64,000 nucleotides of DNA from Rothia sp. HMSC078H08 (lineage in GTDB: Bacteria; Actinomycetota; Actinomycetes; Actinomycetales; Micrococcaceae): NCBI RefSeq assembly GCF_001808955.1, contig NZ_KV795235.1:179766-243765 (forward strand). The letters run 5' to 3'. Position numbers and translations under genes: made by a program. The notes under the pieces are model-generated. The model saw only the letters and a list, made by a program, of their open reading frames with translations, had not been told where the DNA came from and did not search any database. Positions 8,402 to 16,972 of this stretch are shown in pieces (the first letter of the stretch is position 1; each line of letters starts with the position of its first letter).

Positions 8402-9772
8402 GTGAGTGTTCCTTCTGCGCACACTAGCCCTGTTCCGCCCGCCCGCGCTAACTCCGCCGCTGACTCGGCACCTCGCACCTCCTCCGCGAAGGAAGAGCAG
8501 GGTGAGTCCTTTGACGAGTTGCTGACCTGGGCGTACACCGCCGCCGGTGAGCGCCTGTACCGAATCGGGCAGCGTCTGCGTGCCCTGCCCGCGTGGCTGT
8601 CGGTGCTGCTGATTTATGGCCTGTCCCGCGTGTGGGGCTTCGTGGTGTTTGCCGTGGTCGGTCAGCAGCAGTTGCGCAGCCCGTGGGGTCAGCACCTGGA
8701 TTATTTGTCGTTCATTAGCATCTGGGATGCCGGCTGGTATGAGCAGATTGCGGTACAGGGCTACCCGAGTGAGCTGCCGGTGAACGCGGCGGGTGTGGTG
8801 CAGCAGAATCAGTGGGCTTTTTACCCGATTTTCCCGCAGCTTTCCGGTGCTATTAGCCATGCGACGGGCATCGGGTACTATCCGGTGGCGGCGACGGTTG
8901 CTCTGCTTGCCGGTTTTGCGGCGGCGTGGGTGATTTACCTGCTGTTTGAGGCGTCGTTGAAGGCGACCGGTTTCACAAGTGAGGAGTCGCCTTCTGCCCT
9001 GTCCATGTGGGCTGTGGCGTTGGTGTCGTTCTTGCCGGTGGCGCCGGTGCTTCAGGTTCCGTATGCGGAGTCGCTGAACCTGGTGTTCCTTGCCGGCGCG
9101 CTGCTGTGCCTGGTTCAGGGACGCTACGGCCTGCTGGTTCCTGTGGCGGCGTTGGCGTGCCTGTCCCGTCCGGTGGGTGTGCCTCTGGGCGCGGCTGCTG
9201 GCCTGTGGTGGTTTGTGTGCTGGGTGCGTTCGAGCCGCCGGTCCGGTATCGGCACGGCGTTTGTGCGTCATTTGGGGCAGTTGATGAGCGCCTTGGTGGT
9301 GTGTGCGTGTGCGCTGGTGTGGCCTGCTATTGCGTGGTGGGCTACGGGTCGTGTGGATGCGTACACCGCCACGGAGACGGCGTGGCGCGGTACCCATTTG
9401 GCGCCGATTCAGCCGTGGCTTTCGCAAGGTTACCTGTACTTTGGCTATGCGGCTCCGGTGCTGCTGACCCTGCTGATTTTGGGCTTTATTGCTCTGTGTT
9501 TGAGCCCGCTGGCGCGTAGGGTTTTGGCGGCTCCGCTGAACCTGTGGTGTCTGAGCTATTTTGCGTATTTGATTCTGTTTTTGAATCCGCAGTCGTCGAC
9601 GTTCCGCCTGTTGTTGCCGTTGTTTCCGCTGGTGATTGTGGTGGCGGCGGCGAGCCGTTCGCGGGCGTATCGTTGGGCGTTGTTGGTGGCGGGTGCGTGT
9701 GCGCAGTGGGGCTGGGTGGGCTGGCTGTGGCATTGGAAGCAGCTCCCCGGCGGTGGAGATTACCCGCCGTAA
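8402..9772 (+). CDS. GT-C mannosyltransferase-like integral membrane protein (PIG-V family)
   Basis: A 456-residue polytopic membrane protein with about ten hydrophobic segments after a ~70-residue cytoplasmic N-terminus. The first extracytoplasmic loop carries the acidic motif typical of GT-C/PIG-V enzymes (SIWDAGWYEQIAVQGYP). Actinobacterial members use polyprenyl-phosphate mannose to decorate lipids or lipoglycans outside the membrane. Start GTG at 8402 has GGGGAG upstream, inside the end of the previous gene. The acceptor is unknown. Confidence 0.75.
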   Translation: MSVPSAHTSPVPPARANSAADSAPRTSSAKEEQGESFDELLTWAYTAAGERLYRIGQRLRALPAWLSVLLIYGLSRVWGFVVFAVVGQQQLRSPWGQHLDYLSFISIWDAGWYEQIAVQGYPSELPVNAAGVVQQNQWAFYPIFPQLSGAISHATGIGYYPVAATVALLAGFAAAWVIYLLFEASLKATGFTSEESPSALSMWAVALVSFLPVAPVLQVPYAESLNLVFLAGALLCLVQGRYGLLVPVAALACLSRPVGVPLGAAAGLWWFVCWVRSSRRSGIGTAFVRHLGQLMSALVVCACALVWPAIAWWATGRVDAYTATETAWRGTHLAPIQPWLSQGYLYFGYAAPVLLTLLILGFIALCLSPLARRVLAAPLNLWCLSYFAYLILFLNPQSSTFRLLLPLFPLVIVVAAASRSRAYRWALLVAGACAQWGWVGWLWHWKQLPGGGDYPP

Positions 9773-9800
9773 ACCGCTGATTCTTTCCAACAGGTGCTTG

Positions 9801-9827
9801 AGACCGCCGGTGTGCTGCCGGCGGTCT
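9801..9827 (+). terminator. Possible terminator after the mannosyltransferase-like gene
   Basis: A perfect 10-bp stem AGACCGCCGG/CCGGCGGTCT with a 7-nt loop, 29 nt after the stop. It is followed only by TGTGCG, so the T-tract is poor. Confidence 0.55.
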
Positions 9828-9994
9828 TGTGCGTTCGGGAGGCGGGTGTGCCTGCGGCTGGAGCCGCTGGTGTGGTGTTCTTAGCCGTGGGCGCAATGCC
9901 CCTCCGCGGTGCGGTAGTGTACGCCTTCTGCTTGTCCAGAGCTTAAAGACACGTCCAGAAAGCGCCGCGGGTTCGGCGGTGCTGGCTCGGAACT

Positions 9995-10010
9995 GATAAT
10001 CTATATTCTG
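9995..10010 (+). promoter_or_regulatory. tatB -10 box, probably leaderless
   Basis: GATAAT at 9995-10000 lies 9 nt before the GTG start at 10010. No Shine-Dalgarno sequence is present. Confidence 0.4.
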
Positions 10011-10387
10011 TGTTTGGTATTAGTGGCACCGAGTTTATTATTTTGGCCATCATCACGTTCGTGGTGATTGGCCCCGAACGCATGCCCGAATACGCCCGAC
10101 AGATCCGCGAATTCGTCAAGACCGTGCGCCGCATGGCGTTCGATGCGAAGGACGACTTCAAGGAAGCGCTGGGTGAGACGGGTCTGGAAGATATTAACTG
10201 GCGCCAGTACGACCCCCGCCAGTACGATCCGCGCGTGATTGTGAAGCAGGCGTTCGCTGAGGATGACGCCGAGCGTGAGCGTGAGGCAAGGGAACGCGAA
10301 GAGGCGCTGCTGAAGGAGAAGGAGAAGGCTGAGAGCCGTGCTCTTCCGCGAGGCGCATACGCCCCCTTCGACGTGGACGCAACCTAA
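10010..10387 (+). CDS. tatB: Sec-independent protein translocase subunit TatB
   Basis: A 125-residue TatB, a receptor component for folded twin-arginine substrates. It has the diagnostic N-terminus MFGISGTEFIILAIITFVVIGPERMPEYA: a short membrane helix, the hinge GPE/R, then an amphipathic helix. The C-terminal half is a charged Glu/Arg/Lys-rich helix, likely coiled coil. It converges on mrp with a shared terminator. Position beside mrp and an MgtE-like gene resembles the mycobacterial arrangement. tatA/tatC are not in this window. Confidence 0.9.
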   Translation: MFGISGTEFIILAIITFVVIGPERMPEYARQIREFVKTVRRMAFDAKDDFKEALGETGLEDINWRQYDPRQYDPRVIVKQAFAEDDAEREREAREREEALLKEKEKAESRALPRGAYAPFDVDAT

Positions 10388-10400
10388 GATTTTGAAATGA

Positions 10401-10435
10401 AAGACCCCCGCACCGTGATGGTGCGGGGTTCTTTC
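10401..10435. terminator. Bidirectional terminator between tatB and mrp
   Basis: Stem CCCCGCACC/GGTGCGGGG (10406-10414 with 10420-10428), flanked by AAAGA on the left and TTCTTTCT on the right. It serves tatB (+) and mrp (-). Confidence 0.85.
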
Positions 10436-10461
10436 TGTATCAGCCTGTAGACGCTCAATCT

Positions 10462-11664
10462 CTAAACGAAGAGCGGCAGGCTCTGACCCGCCCTCGACTC
10501 GCCCGACTGTAGTAGCTGCGAGGCGATGGACTGAATCTCTTCGGCGGTGGGGGAGTTCGGGTGGCTCCAGACCACCGGAGTGCCCTCGTCGCCGCCGGTA
10601 CGCAGGTTCACATCCAGCGGGACCGAACCGAGCAACGGTACCGGGTAGGAGAGCGCCTCCGAAAGACGCTCAGCGAGCACCTGACCGCCGCCAGAACCGA
10701 ACATGTCGAGCACGGTACCGTCCGGCAGGGTCATAGCCGCCATGTTCTCGACCACGCCCACGACCTTCTGACCGGTCTGCAAGCTCAGGGTGCCGGCACG
10801 CTCCGCCACATCCACCGCGGCATGCTGCGGGGTGGAAATGAGCACCAGCTCCGCATTCGGCAGCAGCTGAGCCATGGAGATGGCAATATCGCCGGTGCCG
10901 GGCGGCAAATCGAGCAGCAGCACATCCAGGGCACCGAAGTGCACGTCCATGATGAACTGCTCCAGGGCACGGTGCAGCATGGGGCCGCGCCACGCCACCG
11001 GCTCGTTGCCCTTGAGGAACATGCCGATAGAAATCACGCGAATAAAGCCGCCGCTGACCTTCTGCTCACCCCAACGCTGGGCGGGGGCGGGCACATCCAC
11101 GGTCGGCGGAAGAATCAGGTCATCCAGGCGGGTCGGGGCGTCGGTAATACCCAGCAGACCCGGGATGGAGAAGCCGTGCACATCCGCGTCAATAATGCCC
11201 ACCGCAAGCCCGCGCGAGGCGAACGCGGCGGCAAGGTTCGCGGTCATGGAGGACTTACCCACGCCACCCTTACCGGAGACCACGCCGAACACGCGGGTCA
11301 GCGAACCGGGCGCGGTAAACGGGTTAGAACGCTCCGGCTTGAGCATGGAACGCAGGGCGGAACGCTGCTGCGGGTTCATCGCACCCACCTGCAGCTGCAC
11401 GCGCTCAATACCCTCAACGGTAGCGGCGGCGTCACGAACCTGCTGCTCGATGGTGTTCTTCAGCGGGCAGCCCTCAATGGTGAGCAGCACCGTGACCTCA
11501 GCCCAGTGGCGGCCGGGAATCGGCTCACCGTGCTCATCCAGTTCAGGATGCACGAGCGCCGTCTCAACCATGCCCAGCTCCGTAATGGGGCGGCGCAATT
11601 CGGGGTCTTCAACGCGGGCGAGCGCCGCGTATAGGGCATCCTGCAGCGGGTTATCAGCGGTCAC
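10462..11664 (-). CDS. mrp: Mrp/NBP35-family P-loop ATPase (iron-sulfur cluster carrier type)
   Basis: A 400-residue protein. An N-terminal MIP18/DUF59-like domain (about residues 1-100) is followed by a ParA/MinD-like ATPase with deviant Walker A GKGGVGKSS and switch motif DADVHG. Family members carry or insert Fe-S clusters. The C-terminal CxxC pair found in many Mrp proteins is absent here (ENMAAMTLPDGT instead), as I recall also for mycobacterial Mrp. Start GTG at 11664 has GGGAGG 5 nt before it and overlaps the end of the DUF1003 gene by 11 nt, so it is translationally coupled. Confidence 0.88.
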   Translation of the reverse strand: MTADNPLQDALYAALARVEDPELRRPITELGMVETALVHPELDEHGEPIPGRHWAEVTVLLTIEGCPLKNTIEQQVRDAAATVEGIERVQLQVGAMNPQQRSALRSMLKPERSNPFTAPGSLTRVFGVVSGKGGVGKSSMTANLAAAFASRGLAVGIIDADVHGFSIPGLLGITDAPTRLDDLILPPTVDVPAPAQRWGEQKVSGGFIRVISIGMFLKGNEPVAWRGPMLHRALEQFIMDVHFGALDVLLLDLPPGTGDIAISMAQLLPNAELVLISTPQHAAVDVAERAGTLSLQTGQKVVGVVENMAAMTLPDGTVLDMFGSGGGQVLAERLSEALSYPVPLLGSVPLDVNLRTGGDEGTPVVWSHPNSPTAEEIQSIASQLLQSGESRAGQSLPLFV

Positions 11665-12607
11665 GGGCGCCTCCCTCACGGGTACGCTCTGCTTGCTGCT
11701 GCGCCTGCTGAGATTCGCGGCTCTGAGGCTGGCTCAAATCGCCGTGACGGGAATCCTGCGTGGAGTCCTTCACAGAATCCTTCGCAGAGCGTTCAGCCTT
11801 GTCAGAAGACTTCTCGGTACCGGTCTCGGCACCCGCAGATTCCTTCTGCTCAGGGTTCTTCTCGGAGTTCTTCTCGGAGCCCTGCTCCTCAGCGTCCTTT
11901 TCCTCGCCCTCGGAGGTATCAATATCGTCGATAGCCTCCTCCAGGTCCTCAATGTCCTCACTGATGTCCTGCAGCTGCTCGGCGTGACGCTCCTGCTCCT
12001 GCGCAATGTTCTGCAGTTCCTCAAGAATGTCACGCAGCTCGCTACGAACGAAGTCACGGGTCGCAACCTCACGCAGAGCAATACGCAGCGAAGCAATCTC
12101 GCGGGTCAGGTACTGGGTCTCCTCCAGGTTCTGCTGGTCACGCTTACGGTCCTCAGAGGCCACCACGCGGTCGCGGTCATCCTGACGGTTCTGCGCCAAC
12201 AGCAGCAGGGGAGCAGCGTAAGAAGCCTGCAGGGACAGCATCAGGGTCAGCAGGGTGAAGTTCAGGCTACGCGGGTCGAACTGCATCTCCTCCGGCGCCA
12301 GGGAGTTCCACGCCAGCCACACGCCACAGAAAATGGTCATCCACATCAGGAACTGCGGGGTACCCATGTAGCGTGCGAACGCCTCAGTCATGCGGCCGAA
12401 AGCGTCCGGGTTGGGGCTAGCGAACAGCTTCGGCTTGCGGGTGCCGGGGGTGCTCAGCTGCGAGTCGCTACGCTGCGTGCGGGAGTCGCCGCGCTCGCGG
12501 TTGCGTTCAGCGTACTTCTTCTCCAGGCGGTCTTTGAGAATGCGCGCCTTATCGATGCGGGGGTTCTCTTCGGTACGGTTTGCGTCGCGGCGGTTCGATT
12601 CAGGCAA
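11654..12607 (-). CDS. DUF1003 membrane protein
   Basis: A 317-residue protein with two closely spaced membrane helices (about residues 80-130; LMWMTIFCGVWLAWN and FTLLTLMLSLQASYAAP) typical of DUF1003. A following helix has heptad character (possible coiled coil), and the tail is highly charged (Glu/Lys/Ser-rich, residues 200-317). The N-terminus is Arg/Asn-rich. Start appears to be TTG at 12607 with AGG 8 nt upstream, overlapping the MgtE-like stop by 8 nt. It sits between MgtE-like and Mrp genes; this trio is conserved in actinobacteria, possibly linked to divalent metal handling. Confidence 0.82.
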   Translation of the reverse strand: MPESNRRDANRTEENPRIDKARILKDRLEKKYAERNRERGDSRTQRSDSQLSTPGTRKPKLFASPNPDAFGRMTEAFARYMGTPQFLMWMTIFCGVWLAWNSLAPEEMQFDPRSLNFTLLTLMLSLQASYAAPLLLLAQNRQDDRDRVVASEDRKRDQQNLEETQYLTREIASLRIALREVATRDFVRSELRDILEELQNIAQEQERHAEQLQDISEDIEDLEEAIDDIDTSEGEEKDAEEQGSEKNSEKNPEQKESAGAETGTEKSSDKAERSAKDSVKDSTQDSRHGDLSQPQSRESQQAQQQAERTREGGARDR

Positions 12608-13928
12608 AGCGTCGTCCTACCTTTCGTACGGGAGTTCCATCATCGTAAGTGCGCCAGTCTTCGGGCAGGAGCGCATCGAGCACGTCGTCGATGGTCACTG
12701 CGCCTACCAGGCGGTGCGATTCGTTCACAATGGGAACGATGGTCAGGTCGTAGGTTGCCAGCACGCGTGCCAGCTCTTCCAAACTGGCCTGGTCAGAGAC
12801 AGGCTCAGTGTCGGTATCGAGGATGTGGCCAATCGGCTCGCTCGGCGGCACACGCAGCAGTTTCTGCATGTGCACCAGACCCAGGTACTTGCCGGTCGGG
12901 GTTTCCAGGGGCGGGCGGGTCACCATGACGGCAGCCGCCATCGCCGGAGGGATCTCCTCGGCGCGGATGTGCGCGAGCGCCTCCGCGACGGTCGCCTCGG
13001 GGGAGAGGATGATCGGCACCGGGTTCATGAGCGAACCGGCGGTACCCTCGTCGTATTCGAGCAGTCGACGCACGTCGTCTGCTTCGTCGGGTTCCATGAG
13101 TTCGAGCAGCTTTTCACGCTGGGCGTCGTCCAGCTCGATGAGCAGGTCGGCGGCGTCGTCCGGTTCCATCTCTTCGAGGACCTGCGCGGCACGCTCGTCG
13201 TCCAGGTGCGAGAGAATCTGCACCTGGTCCTCGGCGGGCAGCTCCTGCAGAACGTCCGCGAGGCGTTCATCCTGCAGCTCGGCGGCGATTTCGACCATGC
13301 GCTTATCGCTCATCTCGTGGATAGCGTCCGCAAGGTCGGCGGGCTTGGAGTTCTCATGGTTCGCCACGAACGCGGTTGCCGCCTGCGGCTCCACGTCGGT
13401 GGAGAGCAGAGCCTCGTCCCAGTCGACGATGAGGGTCTCCTTGGAGCGGCGGCGCCACGTGCTGGAGGAGGAGCTGACGCGGGAAACGAACAGTTCGGTC
13501 ACGCCCCAGTCGCCGTTGCGGCGCTGCTCAATGGCGACGTCCTCAATGACGGCGTCGCCGCTGCCGTCGAGCAGACGCACGCGGCGGTCGAAGAGCTCAC
13601 CGACGATGAGAGTCTCAGAGTTGCGCTGTTCGAAGCGGCGCAGGTTCACCAGGCCGGTTGAAATAATCTGGGAGGCGTCGATGCTACGCACTCGGGTCAT
13701 GGGCATGAACACGCGTTTCTTGCCGAGCACCTCAACGATGATGCCGACAACAATGGGTTCGCTGCCCTTGGCGGGGCGGGCGCCCGCAATGGATGCGCCC
13801 AGGCCGCGTTTGAGCACGACGACGTCTCGGAGACGGCCGAGGCGGTCACCGAAGGGGTCAAAAACGTCGAGGCCCAAAAGGCGGGCAATGTAAATCTTGC
13901 TGGGGGTGCTGAACTTCGAATTGCTCAC
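12600..13928 (-). CDS. MgtE-like cytosolic Mg2+ sensor (MgtE N + CBS domains, no membrane domain)
   Basis: A 442-residue soluble protein. An N-terminal PRC-barrel-like region (RLGRLRDVVVLKRG) precedes the MgtE intracellular N domain, with repeated acidic helices (LADVLQELPAEDQ, AAQVLEEMEPDDAADLL). A CBS pair follows (SLMNPVPIILSPEATVAEAL; DLTIVPIVNESHRLVGAVTIDD). The C-terminal five-helix transport pore of MgtE is missing, as in actinobacterial homologues. It may sense Mg2+ and control another channel, perhaps through the adjacent DUF1003 membrane protein; that is inference. Confidence 0.85.
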   Translation of the reverse strand: MSNSKFSTPSKIYIARLLGLDVFDPFGDRLGRLRDVVVLKRGLGASIAGARPAKGSEPIVVGIIVEVLGKKRVFMPMTRVRSIDASQIISTGLVNLRRFEQRNSETLIVGELFDRRVRLLDGSGDAVIEDVAIEQRRNGDWGVTELFVSRVSSSSSTWRRRSKETLIVDWDEALLSTDVEPQAATAFVANHENSKPADLADAIHEMSDKRMVEIAAELQDERLADVLQELPAEDQVQILSHLDDERAAQVLEEMEPDDAADLLIELDDAQREKLLELMEPDEADDVRRLLEYDEGTAGSLMNPVPIILSPEATVAEALAHIRAEEIPPAMAAAVMVTRPPLETPTGKYLGLVHMQKLLRVPPSEPIGHILDTDTEPVSDQASLEELARVLATYDLTIVPIVNESHRLVGAVTIDDVLDALLPEDWRTYDDGTPVRKVGRRFA

Positions 13929-13940
13929 CTCTCTAGGGTA
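13929..13940 (-). promoter_or_regulatory. -10 hexamer of the MgtE-like operon, probably leaderless
   Basis: TACCCT at 13935-13940 on the minus strand, then 6 nt (AGAGAG), then GTG at 13928. The GAGAG lies too close to the start to be an effective ribosome site. Confidence 0.45.
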
Positions 13941-14046
13941 CGCTCCGCCGCGGGGATTCGCACTTTGAGAAGCCGAAATTGAACGGGTGTTCGCTACGCC
14001 TATAGAGGAGCTAACTGCCCACCGGGTCCAGGGTTGGGGCGGGCGG

Positions 14047-14060
14047 TAGAATAGAAGCCA
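14047..14060 (+). promoter_or_regulatory. -10 hexamer, probably leaderless start
   Basis: TAGAAT at 14047-14052, a 7-nt spacer AGAAGCC, and ATG at 14060. No Shine-Dalgarno sequence is present. Confidence 0.5.
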
Positions 14061-15079
14061 TGACTTCTAACCTGCCGAATATTCCCTCGACCCCGCCTTC
14101 TTCGTACTTGGCGTCGCGCCTGGCGCAGGCTCAGGGCAAGCCCCTGCCCGCCGGTGAAGCGATCGCCTCCTTCGTTCGTCACGATGATGCGCTCGCCGCT
14201 TTTGATGTGCTCAGCGAACAGGATTACCCGGTCACGGCGCTGTACCTGGTCAATGACGGTATCCGCCAGGTGGAGTACCCGGTACCGTTGCCGTATGGCC
14301 GTATCTTGACTTTTGCAGCGCTTCGAGGGGCAGGATTCGGTGCGTTTTTTGCACTGCTGGTTATAGCCTCGACTAATGACTCCTCTGCGTTTGAGGTAAT
14401 AAAGTATGTGCTGCTGTCGATGGCTATGTTTGTGCTCTGGCAGATGTTCGTTTTGCGTCGCTCTCATGGGAGCCGCCATCCGATGCGTGCCGAATCAATT
14501 CCCTCGCGTACCGTGATGTACGCTCTGCCGGAGTACGCTCAGGATGCGCGCCGCGTGCTGGGTGCGCATCCTCGCTTTTCGGCGGCGGTTGCGGCTGCTC
14601 GTGCGGCGGCTGCCCCGGAGGCTTCGCAGGCTCGTGCGGCTCAGAGCACCGTCTCGATGAATGGTGCACCGGTTCCGACCGGTGCGCCGAAGGCTCCTTC
14701 GTACCGTGCGCAGGCGGGTAGCCAGCCGGCGCCGAACCAGAACCTGCCCGAGCGTGATGCGACCGCGCAGAACGCGGTGGCTCAGAGCGCGGCGCAGAAC
14801 ATGCCCGCGCCCACCCAGCCTACGCAGACCGTTCAGCCCGCTCAGCCTTCTCAGCCTGCTATCCAGGAGCCGGCAACCACTGAACCGGCGACCGCCCTGA
14901 AGTCGGATGCACAGAAGTCGGAGCCGCAGAAGCGCCCGGCACAGCGGTACGGTCTGCGCGTGGACGACCCGGAAGAATACGCGAAGCTGATTCAGCCCAA
15001 GCCGCAGCGTCCGACCCCGCGCCCGCAGGGCCTGCACGATAAGTCCTCGCACGATAACTCCTCGCAGGACTCCGAATAA
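14060..15079 (+). CDS. General stress protein 17M-like membrane protein
   Basis: A 339-residue protein. Residues ~30-70 resemble the GSP17M-like fold (ASFVRHDDALAAFDVLSEQDYPVTALYLV), seen N-terminally in actinobacterial membrane proteins. Two membrane helices follow (about 85-105 and 113-130). From about residue 170 the protein is low complexity, rich in Ala, Pro, Gln and Thr, probably unstructured. The function of this family is unknown. It is divergent from the MgtE-like operon, a pairing also seen in mycobacteria as far as I recall. Confidence 0.75.
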   Translation: MTSNLPNIPSTPPSSYLASRLAQAQGKPLPAGEAIASFVRHDDALAAFDVLSEQDYPVTALYLVNDGIRQVEYPVPLPYGRILTFAALRGAGFGAFFALLVIASTNDSSAFEVIKYVLLSMAMFVLWQMFVLRRSHGSRHPMRAESIPSRTVMYALPEYAQDARRVLGAHPRFSAAVAAARAAAAPEASQARAAQSTVSMNGAPVPTGAPKAPSYRAQAGSQPAPNQNLPERDATAQNAVAQSAAQNMPAPTQPTQTVQPAQPSQPAIQEPATTEPATALKSDAQKSEPQKRPAQRYGLRVDDPEEYAKLIQPKPQRPTPRPQGLHDKSSHDNSSQDSE

Positions 15080-15152
15080 CCGAACCTGCAATGGCGGTAG
15101 CCACCCACAACGGCGGGAAACCGGCATAGAAGACAGCACTTAGAAGACACGC

Positions 15153-15189
15153 GAAAGCCCCTCACCGAACGAATCGGTGAGGGGCTTTC
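15153..15189. terminator. Bidirectional terminator between the GSP17M-like gene and pepP
   Basis: A 16-bp perfect stem (15153-15168 with 15174-15189) and a 5-nt loop. The outer ends are GAAAG/CTTTC, giving A/T tracts for both directions. Confidence 0.9.
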
Positions 15190-15226
15190 CCTATAAAACG
15201 TTACTAACGTAACTGGGAGCTAGACG

Positions 15227-16756
15227 TTACTTCGCCAGCTTCGCCATCCACTCCTCAATGCCCTCAACGGTGCGGGGCAGTGCAGCGGAGAGGTTCACGT
15301 TGCCGTCCTCGGTGCAGAGCACGTCGTCCTCCAGGCGGATACCGATACCGCGGTACTCCTCGGGAACCGACAGGTCCTCGTCCTTGAAGTACAGGGCCGG
15401 CTCAATGGTGAAGACCATGCCCGGCTCCAGCTCAGCCCACATGTACAGCTCAGCCTTTGCCTGCGCGCAGTCGTGCACGTCCAGACCCAGGTGGTGGCTG
15501 GTGCCGTGCGGCATCCAGCGGCGGTGCTGACCGCCCTCAACGGTGAGCGAAACATCAGCGGAAACCGGCAGCAGGCCCCACTCTTCCAGACGGTGCGCCA
15601 GAACGTTCATGGCAGCTTCGTGAATCTCGTAGAACTTGGTACCCGGCTTAGCCACAGCGAATGCGGCGTCAGCGGCATCCAGCACAGCGTTGTAGACCTT
15701 CGCCTGAACCTCGGTGAACTTACCGTTCACGGGGAAGGTGCGGGTCACGTCTGCGGTGTACAGGGTGTCGTCCTCAACGCCTGCGTCCAGCAGCAGCAGC
15801 TTGCCGTCATCGACGGTGCCGTTGTTACGGATCCAGTGCAGGATGGTTGCGTTGTTACCGCACGCTGCGATGGTGTCGTAGCCCAGGTCGTTACCGTCGG
15901 TACGTGCCACGGAGAAGAACGCAGTCTCAACGACGCGCTCACCGCGGTGGTGCTCCTTAGCCTTCGGCAGTGCACGAATGACCTCTTCGAAGCCCTTGAC
16001 GGTCATGTCAACGGAACGCTGCAGGTTCTCAACCTCGATAGCGTCCTTAATCAGGCGAGCCTCGGAGAGAGCCACGGCAAGCTCGGAGTCCAGCTTGTCA
16101 GCCTGCTCCAGCTCCACGCCGGTGTTGTAGCGGGAGGTGTCAACCAGCGCGTCAACAGCCGGGTCAACGTTGCGGACCAGGCGGATGTTCACGCCGCCCA
16201 GGCCCTGGTTGCCAGCGTTCTTGGTGATAGCAACCTCAAGCTCGGACAGGTCGCGGGTACGCAGACCGTAACGCTCGGAGAACTCCTTCAGGGTGGGGCG
16301 GGGGCCAACCCAGAACTCGCCGTAGCGTGCATCCGCGTAGAACTCTGCGGTGTCGCGGCCAGCCAGCGGGCGGAAGTACAGGGTGACTTCGTGGTTGGAG
16401 CCGTTGTCGCCGGTACCCTCTTCGACGGGCTCGAAGATCAGCACGGCGTCGGGCTCGTGGTCGATGCCCAGACCGGTCTGGTGCGCAAACGCCGAGTGCG
16501 GGCGGAAGCGGTAGTCGCAGTCGTTGGAGCGGACCTTCAGCGGGCCTGCGGGCAGGACGAGGCGCTCGCCGGGGAATGCCTTGGAGATCTTGGCGCGGCG
16601 CTCAGCGGCGTAGTCTGCTACGGGCTCGCGGGTGTAGCCGTCATCTTCGGCAGGTGCCCAGTTTGCGGCAATGAATTCGGTGAACGCAGACGCCTTGGGG
16701 GTGCTGCGGTGGTCAGTCTTCTGAGCTTCGGTGCTCTTCTCGTTGTTCTCAGTCAT
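15227..16756 (-). CDS. pepP: Xaa-Pro aminopeptidase (aminopeptidase P, M24B)
   Basis: A 509-residue cytoplasmic dimanganese peptidase removing N-terminal residues before proline. It has an aminopeptidase P N-terminal domain (SNDCDYRFRPHSAFAHQTGL). The pita-bread domain carries metal ligands in LLLDAGVEDDTLYTADVTRTF, HGTSHHLGLDVHD, PGMVFTIEPALYF and GIRLEDDVL. About 30 residues at the N-terminus are a polar extension. ATG at 16756; a TATGAT hexamer lies 6 nt before it and the nearest GGAG is 13 nt away, so it is probably leaderless. Confidence 0.92.
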   Translation of the reverse strand: MTENNEKSTEAQKTDHRSTPKASAFTEFIAANWAPAEDDGYTREPVADYAAERRAKISKAFPGERLVLPAGPLKVRSNDCDYRFRPHSAFAHQTGLGIDHEPDAVLIFEPVEEGTGDNGSNHEVTLYFRPLAGRDTAEFYADARYGEFWVGPRPTLKEFSERYGLRTRDLSELEVAITKNAGNQGLGGVNIRLVRNVDPAVDALVDTSRYNTGVELEQADKLDSELAVALSEARLIKDAIEVENLQRSVDMTVKGFEEVIRALPKAKEHHRGERVVETAFFSVARTDGNDLGYDTIAACGNNATILHWIRNNGTVDDGKLLLLDAGVEDDTLYTADVTRTFPVNGKFTEVQAKVYNAVLDAADAAFAVAKPGTKFYEIHEAAMNVLAHRLEEWGLLPVSADVSLTVEGGQHRRWMPHGTSHHLGLDVHDCAQAKAELYMWAELEPGMVFTIEPALYFKDEDLSVPEEYRGIGIRLEDDVLCTEDGNVNLSAALPRTVEGIEEWMAKLAK

Positions 16757-16768
16757 GGGTTAATCATA
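16757..16768 (-). promoter_or_regulatory. pepP -10 box, probably leaderless
   Basis: TATGAT at 16763-16768 on the minus strand, spacer TAACCC, then ATG at 16756. Confidence 0.5.
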
Positions 16769-16972
16769 TCTCCTTCACCACAGGTGGGCAGGTGTTTTAG
16801 CGCTTTTGACCATAAGAGAGGGTGCGGTGGGTCAGAATATATCTTTGACCTGCGACCGGGTACCCGATATTGCGCCGCCGATATTGGTAGGGTTGAATCA
16901 GAAGAGTAGATGACATGCCTTAAAACCCCGCTGAGGTGGCGACGAACTAGCAGGGGTGGGGAAGGAGAGAAG

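Noticed and set aside
8393-9790. Long minus-strand open frame (465 residues) opposite the mannosyltransferase-like gene
   Set aside because: Arg/His/Gln-rich composition with no domain, no ribosome site, and the plus strand encodes a clear polytopic membrane protein. Typical antisense shadow in high-G+C DNA.
16845-16871. Promoter TTGACC...GATATT upstream of the PHP gene
   Set aside because: The spacer is only 15 nt and the hexamers are weak; a promoter must exist here but I could not place it.
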